Below, piece after piece: positions 35,001 to 47,000 of a DNA stretch of 64,000 bases (positions are counted from its first letter, which is position 1; the number at the start of each line of letters is the position of its first letter). The position numbers and the translations under genes are program-made. The stretch is taken from contig WPIO01000019.1 of NCBI GenBank assembly GCA_009760855.2, positions 560,001 to 624,000 on the forward strand, read 5' to 3'. Under the pieces are notes generated by a model that ran no database searches, was not told the origin of the DNA, and worked only from the letters and a program-made list of their open reading frames with translations. The stretch is from Cristatella mucedo (taxonomy: Eukaryota > Bryozoa > Phylactolaemata > Cristatellidae).

Positions 35001-38000
35001 CTACTGGGTAGCAACGATCGGGAAGGAGGAAGAAGATACAGCAGATGGAGACGATCAGTTGATTTTACCTCCAACATCCAGCTGGGCGGCGGCCTAGAGA
35101 CAGTGCTGTGATTGTCGCCGACTTACCCGTCCTCCAGACGTGGCTGGCAGCAAGAAAACGAAGCAGGTTAGCACTGCCAGCAATGTGCAAGGCAGAATCA
35201 AGTTTAGCATGAAGTACTGTTGTCGTCGTTTTATTTTCAGAGTAAAAATTACGTTCGAGTAGTTTCCATCCAACTCAGGAACGAATTCTTCGCTGCAACG
35301 GAGAGCAACCTTCACTTTTATGTGATCCAGGAGTGACTCTGCTTCTGAGTGTTTTGTTCCGAGGTGACAGAGCTATAGGTCAACACTGCTTTAAATTCAC
35401 CCATAGGGCCAGAAAAGAACTTAACATACGTTTACTTTATTAAAGAAAGCCCGATGCAAGTAATCAAGTAAACAAATATTGATACTTCTTCAGTATTACT
35501 GATATTTTCCGAAAATTTTCAATCTCTCAAAGAATTAAAAATGTTAGAGCAAAGAGTTTTCGTAGCATTGCAGATGCTTCGATGGATAGCTTGTTGATTC
35601 ACTGTTTGAGTGATCAAATAATAATAGCAATGATAATAATACTAATAATGCGTTATATAGCATCCTAAGAGAACTCAATCTCTTTTCTAGAAACTTCAGT
35701 TACGCTGTAAAGGAAGCACAATCAAATGATTAGTGGCAGCATGCAAATTTCTACAAGCAGAACATGCTTAGAGGTGACATGCGCAGTTTCAGCAGGTAAA
35801 ATATAGTTGGTGTTACCATGCCAAACGTCAGCACGCATGTAGCAGGTCATTCAATGCTTTTAAACTATAGATTCTAGAAGCTTCGGGCTATGCTTGCAAA
35901 ATTACGATACATCAAGAACAGTGTTTAACTAAATAAACAGGTAGTTTCCCCGACGGATAGAAGAGATCCAGAAAAATAAAATTATTGGTATCCCGTAGTC
36001 AATCTAGAAAAATGTGTAGAAGTTTATAGAAGGTTTCATAATTTATCCATGCTTGCTAGTAATCCGCCTGCACTTTCGCGGCCTCCTTTTTCTAAATCGC
36101 CAGTCGCTGAACCAATAGAAAAAACATTAGCAAGCTAGGATGGCAGAGTGCCCAGTTAAGCCCACCGGTAAGTCGTAGTGCTGCCACTCCACGGTATGCC
36201 ATTGAGAGGCATACTCTGAAGTGCATGGTAAAAGCTCGATAATGAATGAAGAAACCCCCTTCCACATGAAGCCGACACGCATCACCGAGTGGTGCATCAG
36301 AGGTTGACTGGCCAAGTTACTTGATCCAGGTTTTCCATATTTATGAGCAATACATGGCTCAAGCAGCAGCGGCTGGGCAGCTAGTGACACACGAAAACCA
36401 CCTAATCTGACCCACAAGCCCCATCTTCGCTTGGATCTTTCATACCTAGCTGAACTTCTAAATCGGCTTCATTCTCGTCGTGCTCTCAGCTCCTCCGTAG
36501 GCCACCAATTAGCTGTTCTACTCCAACGCTTAATGACCGTGAGCGACAGAAGCTTGGGCTCCGAAGGTCACAGAAAGTGGAACTCACTTCCACATTTCTT
36601 GCACAGCGACATCTACTCTCCTGCTCCCGACGGATCCATTCCAGTCACCCTGAGCAGCTACTTCCATGTTACCCACTTCGTCGAATGCACTCCTGACTCA
36701 GCGATACTTCTTAATCTTTCCTTTGAGGGTGAGATGAAACCTGTTGGCTCCCATTTTCGCACCAAAAAGCCATCGAGGCTTTGAATGGACTGAACCGGTG
36801 GCAATCTTACACGTCAGTTTATGACTAATATTCATTATTCACGGTTCCTGCATTATAGCTGCTAGATACTGATCATACGATAATCTATGGCCAAGGCTGC
36901 ATACAAGAGGAAGTAGTGTAATAGACTGCATGTTTTACTTCCAGAATGGAAATGACACTTGAGTTGATTGGAGCCACTGGTGTATGTGGTGCTGGCCGTT
37001 GTTAATAGCCTGTAACATTTATTTGCTGTCAAATAGACACGTCTTCGCTATGGAAAAAGGACTTCCTATGTCAAGGGATGGGCGCTCCTTGCCGCTGCCC
37101 TTTTTTACTGTCGTAAGCATTCCTGCTTGCCTGCATCGGTGCTGTACCTACAAGTCGCAAGCCATGATACAAGTATTCGGAGCCTACAACTTATAAGTGC
37201 ATTGTTTGCGGCCTAATTCTGCCTGGACGTGGAATCTAAACAGTTGCACACCACGTTTGTTAACCAGCATCGTGAAAAAGGCTCTACTCCAGAGCGACGC
37301 CAACTCTCTGCACGCATCAGCACTCCGGAAAACATCCAGAGGCCAAAAGCTCAATTAGTGCTGTTGCAGGCACTACGAGTCTATGAGCGACCAAACGCTA
37401 GAATGCGAAATGCATTTTAAAGGAGGGGCTATGAGCTATGAGCTTTACAGATGAATCTCAATTTTGAACTATTAGCTGGGCAGTTAACTTTGAACTGAGA
37501 GCCACTTATGAAATAGCCGCGGTAAGCCAGGGCTTACTGGCAGCTCAATTTATTATGATATATGAACGAGATTATTGGATGCCGACCTGGCCACTATTTA
37601 AGGCGTAGTCCTAGCACCAGTCGCTCTCTTGAAGTAACGATCTGCTGATTAGCGAGTCGGAGCGCTGGGCGTGAGCTGCTGCAAGCATGTAAACGAGTCT
37701 GTCGGAAGTCGCGTGCTGTTTCAGCCATAATATAAAGCATCTCTCTGTGCTTTTTGGTAATGTGGCGTTTCTGGTATCGCTGCCTGCAGGATATCGAGCA
37801 CCGTTCGTAATAGCACCGTAGACTACTCTCCTGGATATCACCGACCTAGTCATCGTGGCTTTACGGAGTTACAGACGAAGGTACATTACAGGACAACACC
37901 GTAACATGTCGGCTGGTAACCAGCCAATGCCACCATGTCTTGGCAGGCAGCCGAAGCCAGCAGCAGCCGGCTATGTTGCCGGCCAAATATGGACTGCCGA

Positions 38001-41000
38001 TACACTATATGGATACGTCTGCAGATGGACTGGTTGGCGGCGTTACCCGAAAGCGGTCAAACCCAACGAGTCACATTTGACCTGACCCGAACTGGTTCTG
38101 AGACTGACTCGAATATTACTCGTAGCGTTGCCGGCGTTACGATCAGACCGATCGTAAGCCAGACATAAGGCATATATGCAGCCACTGTAGCTCATTTGCT
38201 GGTTGAGCGTCGGCCTTCAAACTCCAGTGAACGCATGACGGTTCAAACGCCATATGACTATTTCATGATCCGAACAGTCTTCGCAATGCCACGCCCGAAA
38301 GCCCAAGATTGCCACCAGGTTCGTACTCAAGCTGGCTGACACTCCAGCAGTTGGAGATGACAATGAACCTTAACTCGTAAATGTTCAATCGGGTTAAGTC
38401 CGGGCTCTAACTCAGCCAGTGCGAGCGCTTGAAATTAGGGGACCTGCTAGGAAGCTGTAGCGAAACTTGAGCAGTTTGTTTTGGATCACCGTTATGCTGG
38501 TAAATAAAATTAAACGGGGTAATCATTATGCCCTTAGTAGACCAATATTTTTCAGGATTCACAGGTATCCGTCTTTAGCCATTATGTCCTCAATACAGTG
38601 CTGAACTCATACGCTGCCTACTCCGATAGCCCCAATAAATCGCTGATCTGGACCGGATATTCACAGTACGCTGCAAGCAAGCATCGCCATTTACTTCGTC
38701 ACTCCACCATCAAACGACGGATCGACGTTTGAAGCCGCCATGAGCAGCGAACTAACTTTCATCGGTCGATATATCTTGGCCTTAAATATTCGATTGTCCA
38801 CTATCTATGCGGTCAAGCTTCCTCAAGATGTGCAGCTTTGTGTGTGTTCAATACTGGCGGAGCTATACTGGCGACCCTTTCAGTAAGCCCGTATTCGTCG
38901 AGCCTTCGCCTCAATGCTCGCTCACTGAGGATCTTGTCTGTTCGAAGCTCGAGTGACCTGGCGTGGACTCGAGCTGGAGCAGAACGGGCCTTCAGGCGCT
39001 CTATTTTGAGGAGCGTACCATCACTAATGCTAGAAGCTCGACGAAGTCTAGACGCTGGCCTGTTCTTCATCATCCCTAGGACGGACATTTTCAAATGCTT
39101 TATCAAAATCACCTCCAGCTTCCAAGCAATTTTTCGCTTGCAGAAAATTTTCCCTTATGATAAGATCATAGCTGGCTCTAAACAAATTAGTCGGGTATCC
39201 TCCCTTTTCCATAGTCGCTAGTACTTCACGACTGTGCAGATAGGGTCTGCAGACTGCGGAAATGATCGCCGAGTGTCTGTCCAATCTCACAGGGCGAGTT
39301 TGGAAGTGAGTTTGGAATATGTTGCACCTTCAAATCAAGGAATAACGTCTGCCAATGTGACTCAAAGGACACCACTCATATTTAAAGTTGCAGGCGCAAT
39401 AAAGGTTTTCTCTGCAGGCAGATTTTTCTGGGAATATAATCATGTAGAACGCTAACAGCTGAGCGGAGTAATACATCCCTCCCAACCACTGGAAAGCGAA
39501 ACCACAACCGCCCATCGGTACTGGTGTTATCCGGTTGCCAAGCAAGCAGCTACATGCTTCTGGATTTCGGTGGTTCAGTGCTCAAGTGTCCTCTTGAATA
39601 ATAAGAGAGGAAACGAAAAACTGTTCCTTAATATCTGCTGAATGTAAATATATGTGCTACAAGAATTAACTTACAGGTGCTCGAACATCCACCAAAAATA
39701 ATTAATAGCTGATTTAACAGCCTCATTTATATAGCGGCAGAAGACCCTTAACAGCTTCCACCACCACTTGCAGTTGACTTATTATTGTATTGATTTCACT
39801 CGTTTGGACTCTCGAAGAAGATTTAAAGATTCCTCCCTACGCTAGAAAGCGGTCTCGGGCGACTTCTAGGGTGGTGCGGACCTTCACCTGATTTCTCCAC
39901 AATACCTTCGGGTATTCTGCTGCTATCTTCGTGTGACTATTTATGAGCTGTCCTCGGATATGCTAAACAAAGCAGGACCTGCTTTGTGTAGCATATCCGA
40001 GGCCCACGGAATAGGATATCCCTTTTATGCTGACGATAATCAGCTGTATTTGTCATTCAAACCGTCGAAATCAGCAGTAGCAACTGAGAAACTTAATGTT
40101 TGCCTTGCCAACATTCGATCCTGGATGTCAAAAAAATTCTTGAAATTAAATGACGATAAAACCGAACTGCTGCTCCTAGGACACCCTAAGCATGTGACCG
40201 GATTAAAAGGCTTCGCTCTTCTAATAGGTGATGCTGTTGTGCGACCATCACCACGTGCTCGAAATTTAGGTGTCGTTTAAAACAGCTGCCTCAATTTTAA
40301 AAGCTTCATTCAGAAGACTGCTTCTACAGCTATCCATCACGTCCGATCCCTATCCAAGATTAGGAGCTGTCGTCCACAGCGGTTTGCAAAGCATTTAACT
40401 AGCTCCTTAGTTCTGTCTCGGCCTGAATATTGTAATTCCCTTTTGGCTGGGCTACCAAAGAAAGCAACTAGGCCACTGCAGATGACTATGAATATGGCTG
40501 GAAGACTAGTCTTCAAGTCCCAGAGGTTTGAGCACTTGCCTCCTTTGCTAAAAGAGCTAGGATAGATGCCGGTTGAGCAACGGATACAGAGCAAAGTTCT
40601 TAAGCTGACCAACAAGGCCCGCCACGGCTTGGCTCCTTCGTACCTAGCTGAACTGCTGCACCACTTTCAGCCTCTTCGCGCCCTCAGGTCCTGTGTGGCC
40701 AATAAATTAGCTGTTCCATTTCTCCGCTTCAAGACCGTTGGCGACAGAAGCTTGAGCTCTGCAGGTCCTAGGCTGTGGAACTCGCTTTCACAGTTCTCAG
40801 GCTACGACGACTACTCTCCTGCTGCCGACGATGGCTCATCCTTTTCAGTGGTCCTGTGCTGCTACTTGCATGCTACTCACTACCCCAACTGCTCTCCTGA
40901 CTCTGCTATGGTTCTCACTTTGTCTTTGTCGCGTGAGAAGAAGTCTGTTGGCTACTGAATGCGCATCGAAAGCCGCTTAGGCAGTGAGTGTGCTATACGC

Positions 41001-44000
41001 AACTCTCATGTGTAATTTCAAAACAGTCTTTATGACTTTGTGAAGTTACAGACGGAGATACATTACATTAAAACTGCCTGCAGCTATAGTCAGTCAGACG
41101 ATAGTAGTTGGCGTGGGTTTGGCAAAACATGTGGCAGTTAGTAGATACTAAATCAGGTATGAATACTAGCCATTACTACAGGACGAATCGGGCTACCAGG
41201 AGCTTAATGATAATAATGTAAGCCTCACAGATAATAATAATAATAACACATTTGTACAGCTCCCTCAGAGAAATTAATCTCATTCTAATCGATTAACATA
41301 TGTAACATATGCCGTAAAGGAAGTATGATGAAATCCGTCAAAGATGTATCCGCACCTGCAGGTGCTATTCCTCGATTATAACGCCCACTATCACCATCCA
41401 CCCGCACGACTGCTCCCAGCCCAGACCGAAGGTTCCGATGAGCTTATCACCTACGATGAGTGATTGCAGCCACGCATCATGCGTCGATGAACATTTTGAG
41501 CTAGCTCAGATCTCAGGCCAGGGCTAGGTGTGAGCCCTTAATGAAAGCCTCGAGCTAGGCATGATTTATATGCGCTGCTGCATCAGGCATTCGAGCTGCG
41601 AGTAATCCTCCGAGGCTCGTCCTCCGATTTGGAAGCAGGCCTCCTATCGCTAAGCTGCTTTCGTCGAACCGTAGCTGCCCTCATGGTGATGATGGCACCT
41701 TTCGCACGACGGACACAAGATCCTCTTTAGCCATACGAAGGTCGATCTCCTGAGCCATCCGACGACCGCCCTCTGCAACCTCGACATCCCACGACAGGTC
41801 ATTTGTGGCTCTTAACTAGGTGCAAAAATTAATGCCTTATGCCTGCTAGCCGAGACACGTTCATAAGCGGGCTTGTCACAGTATGCTAAACGCGGCGCAG
41901 ATCCCCCCAGAACTCGACCGGACCTAGGGGGTCATCGTCGTTAGCTGGAATGCGGCAATCAACAACTAAAGACATAATTACCAGCTTCACTACTTTAAGC
42001 GGCATCATGCGAATGTAAGTTTTGGGCTGTTACGTGATCCGTGTGTTTTACGAAGTATATACAATACTAAATCCTTCGAAAATTACCATTATTGTGCTGT
42101 ACTCAGCAGAAATGCTATACAAACTACCGTTGAAATGCTAGCTAATGTAGCTCCTTTCGGGGATTGCAGACTTCCAAAGAATCTTCAGTGGGGCACAGCA
42201 TTTTATATATTCGTATGTAGCACGCTGACAGATGCAAAGAGTAAATCCTGAAGAGCTCTCAAATTGGTAACAGTTCAATGAGTCAACATATCTATTTTAT
42301 CGCGTTTTATATCTTTATTTTTCCAATAAACTTGATGCTCCAGCTTGTAGTGGTTCCGGTTTTTGATGCTACCACCTGAATTTTTACCTAGCTACGCTCT
42401 AGCTGTGAAAAGTAGTGGCAGTACGCTCGTGCTATTAAATTTTTTTAAGCAAAACATTATGTGTTGCATTAAAAAATGTTAATCCTGTCCCTGCGAACAG
42501 AGATCACAGCGATCTTTCTGGCACAAAAGTTAATAGAAACTATAATGAAACGCTGCCGAAACACAGTCAGAAACTGAAAGTTTCACTCAGGTTTTAGCAA
42601 TTCTGACTCGGCTAATTTAGAAAACTCATCGAAGGCAGAGGAAAACCAGCTTACGTGATAGCAGCCGTGGACACCAAAGCAAACTCAGCGTTTTCGTGGT
42701 AGTTGTCGATATTAACCGTAGATGTGTCCGTGTGAAGATGCAGCAAATAGGAAGGATAGTTGAAGCTCTCGTAACGAAAATCGCACGTCTGAATGTCGTA
42801 GGGATAGTAAGTTAGGTTGAAGTCGCATCTGAACAGAAAAAATTCTTGCTACCCAGAGATGGCGGCACTAGATTTATCGATATATGCACATAGGTGGTAT
42901 TCGGTGCATGAGGCCGGCAAAACTGCTGAAATTCTTTTAAATCACATCTAAATTGGTTAATGCATTTGTGACATCTCTTCTTGACTTCAGTAACTCACTG
43001 CTTGCTGGCCTATCGGCCTGTGCACTCAGGCACTTAAAGCTGGCGAAACTTTTGCAGCTAGGCTTTTCTGCCATGAGCGTCGCAGTTGCCACATCACAAC
43101 ACTTCTCGCCGACCTGCACTGGCTCACAGTCAAGCAACGCATCAACTTCAAGGTTTGTAACTCCCATTTAGGTCCCTTCATTGTTCTTTGGCTCCAGCCT
43201 AGCAATTAGGTTTACTCCCCTCCAGGCTAAGCATCGTACCACTTGCTTTTTGGAATCGCATCTTTTAGCTATATTTCGTACGAACCTCAAATAGTTTGCA
43301 GACGATGCCTTCAGTTCGTATGCTCCCAAAGCCTGGAACTCACTCCCGCATTGCACCACGACATCTCCTGGCTTGTCCACATTTAAAAAGAAACTAAAAT
43401 TGCATATATTTATAACAGCATTTAGTGGGTCCCGTGATTCGTCCTTTATGTGCTTATGCGTGCTGATAGTGTTGCATGCTATCACTAAACACGCTTGCAT
43501 GCTGACCGTGTGCATATCACCCCAAACTGTTATTCTTGTTGTTCATTGAGCATGCTACCACTAACCATACGATCGTGCTTCCTTTGCAGAAATGGTAAAG
43601 CGCCAAGAAAGAGATCGATTACTCCAACGGCACTTTATCAAATATATTATCATTATTAATCCTATGAATGTGGGACTTAGCTAACAGCGCAGGAATATAT
43701 TATGGTCTTAGGAGCTGAAATCTGCATATTCGCATACCTTACACAGATGCTTCCATCGAGCGTCCAGGTCACCTTTCCCGTCGGATATACAAATATTCCA
43801 TAGTAGTCGGAGTAATAGGCTTGGTTAAACACGTCACCGGAGCTGAAAAGTACAAGTAGACCTCTATGTAATATGTTTTAGGATGCACACTTTTTAGCAC
43901 TTTGTTTCCTTTGTCACGCTTTGCATGAGCTCATATGCGAATCCCACTGTGACAAAACCAGATCAAGTCTAGCCATTTAATGCTAGCCAGCAACAGCTGA

Positions 44001-47000
44001 GATTCCTGCAAGATCGAGGTTCGCCAGCAATGAAATATTGAAAATGATAACAGCAATTATAAAGTGAGAATCTTAATTTGATAGCAGAAGCTTAAAAAGA
44101 TACGATCTTTACATAATTAGACACACTGCCTGCTCAGCCTAGTTTTGTACCTACTTTCGTAAACCCCGGGGAAGGTCTCTGAGAATTTGTAGTCGTTGCT
44201 TTGATTTAGAGGTAAATGTCGAGAAAAAAAGCAAATTGATCCACCAAAAGAATCATTGTTTAGGATGTCTTTCTTAAGACCGACATGTTAGAAACGAGAT
44301 TTGAAGTTTGGACGACTCCCGCATAATAGGAAAGAATTGAAAAACAATTAAAAAAACCGTTTAACCCAGTAAATAAACAGAAAGCAACAGGTGTAAAAAT
44401 AATAAGTGTACATATCTCTGCTTCACATAAGACTTGTCTGTTATTTTTAGAAACATAGTAAATGGATGTACTTGCTTGTAGCTTGTAAAGGTACACGCTT
44501 GTGACTGTAAACCAGATTTATTAATAGTGCAGCTTTGTGGCTTTTAAATGCCATAACTCAGCCAATACTTAACGGATCGGGGTGAAATTTCAAGGAAACG
44601 TCTAGCTCTGCTTGTGATACCCTGCAGTTTTTTATTTCTGATTTCGGTTAAAAAACTTTTTCTATACATTTTCGTGATTGGAGATTACAAAGTTCAAGCA
44701 AGTTTGGTGACCGGGTCTTACAATGAAACCACAAACAAGCTGCTCACAGAACGTTTAAGTTCTTATTTCGACTTCCTTTCTATCGTTTTTCAAAGCACAT
44801 CAAAAGAGATCTAGTTATCTCCCAGGCACCATAAAAAAATACTGCTATTATTATTATTATTATTATTATGACACCGTAAACGTAGTGTTAAATGAAACCA
44901 TGGTTAATATATTTTGAAATTGGCCAAAGGGTACCAACCAAACTGTAAGCTACAAAATAGGGTTATGAGTGCACAAGGTCTTCAATAAATAAATGTTTTT
45001 ATGGTAGAATTACTTCATAGTCATTAATCCATGGTAATACTATTTTCCACTCACGGATTATATCGACTTTTATTAAGGAATACCTGCTCGCGAACGGCGT
45101 GACTGCTGCCTGGAAAAGGGCCCAATTGAAATGTTTTTGCTTTGCAACTAGTCGACAGGCCAATGCTCTTCTCACCAATTAGTTTTCCATCTTTGCTCCC
45201 ACTAGCGAAATTGCCTTTATCCGTTTTTCAAGTTACTGCAATTATTCTAATGGACATGCATCCTGAGACTTCAGGTAGAACTTGGAGCTGGTTCTTAGGT
45301 AGTCTCTCATTCCATAGAAAGCTAGGCATGCATGCTGTCATTTCCTTGCTACTCACTGACCACATTTGCATGCTGACCCTGTGCATGTCACCCCTAACCA
45401 TGTTATTCATTTCGTTTGTTTTTCAACCATGATTTTACTTACCATTCAATTACATTTCCCTTTGCAGCAAATGTAAAGCGCCTAGAAAGAGATTAAGTTC
45501 TCTGAGGGCGTTTTATCAAGTACATTATTATTATTATTATTACTCGCTGCGAGAGAGGAAAGGCCGTGCGTTTTTCACAGCAGATTTAACGTCCGAGCGA
45601 CGTGGAATCATAATAACTTTCTCTGATAGTTGAATGTACAACTCTACACTGAGCAAGCTGGCTGTCCACAGCTTGCAAAGCAAGGCGGCTGCGATCCATA
45701 TCCTGGGCTTGAATCCAACATTGACTCTAGTAAATAATTTCAGAACAGAAGTTTTCCATTAGGCAAGCTGTATTCCTGTGCCGGTATGTAACATGCTTGA
45801 TCTGAGCTCTTAAAATCTGACAATGACTTGGCATCCCTCCTGTAGGATCTAAGACAAATGCACCGAAACTTGGATGACGCCTTGTTCCAGTAGCTGTATA
45901 TCTGAAATCACTCCACCCGGGTTCTCATTCTATCAGTCCATACGTTCTGGCAAGGTTAGTGGCAGAGTTGCAATTGTTTTTCGCGAGTCGTTTGGCTATT
46001 AGATATACAGTTTTTCGCACGGACCCTCGTTTGAATTGGTTGCAATTAGGTCTTCATCTAAGACAATGCCTCTCACTTTTGTGATATACCGGCCTCCTTC
46101 TGGGATGTCTAAACTTGTTTACAGAGGATTTTTCAGAGTTCCCCGCTAAAATATTTGTGTCTGACAGGCCGTTACTGATCGTAGGAGACTTCAATATTCA
46201 CGTTGACAACCCTAGCAACAGCCAGGGCCACTCATTTCTTGACTGTCTGGAGAGTTTTAGTTTGGTCCAACACGTTAATTATACCACGCACGTCGATGGC
46301 CATATTCTAGATCTTGTGATCACTAAGAATGTCCTCCCCAGTGAACTTGTGGTGTGCCCACTGACCCTCTCAGATCATTGTTCGGTCTCGTTTACTGTTC
46401 CTGTTCCCTTGTGCGTACAGGTTAACGTCGAACTTGTTAAGCGACGTAACTTACAAAGCATTGACATAGGCAAGTTTTTGAAATCTGTTTGTGATGCAGG
46501 TCTTCTTGATCTGCATTCAGATCCGACCGGTAGCCTCGATACCCTCACTGATGCAATGAACATGACACTCAGGAATGCTCTTGAAAAGCATGCCCCCGTT
46601 CATTCTATCCGTGTGCAAAGTCGTGGAGATTCATTTCAATTTAAAAAAACTCCTAAAGATGCTCCGGGCTAGGTGCAGGCTTGAACTTCGTTTCAAGAAA
46701 TCAGGGTCTGATGCAGATCTAGTCAATTTCAAAGACTCCGGTCGAGTTTACTCCTGGAAGCTTAAAAAAGTCAGAACTTACTTTTTCATTCGAAAGCAGA
46801 ATTCCTGCCAGTCCGACCCTAAACAAATTTATAAGACAGGAAACCATTTACTGGCCAATGCTTAAAGGTCTGACTCCCCAGATATTAAGATATTAAGGGC
46901 TCAGCCGAATGTTTTTCAGCCTTCTTTACTGAAAAAGTTGTGCACACTCGTTTCTCCATAAAGCCACCTCCGACTAAAGCAATCACGGCATCACAACCTG

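Noticed and set aside
34860-35090. Missing TM2 exon in the pyrimidine-rich stretch beside exon 7
   Set aside because: The minus-strand frame around 35.03 kb is hydrophobic for a few residues, but has no TM2 pattern, wrong phase and no donor in place.
44846-44870. TTA repeat as an independent microsatellite
   Set aside because: It follows a decayed family-1 LINE hairpin, so it is best read as an old LINE tail.
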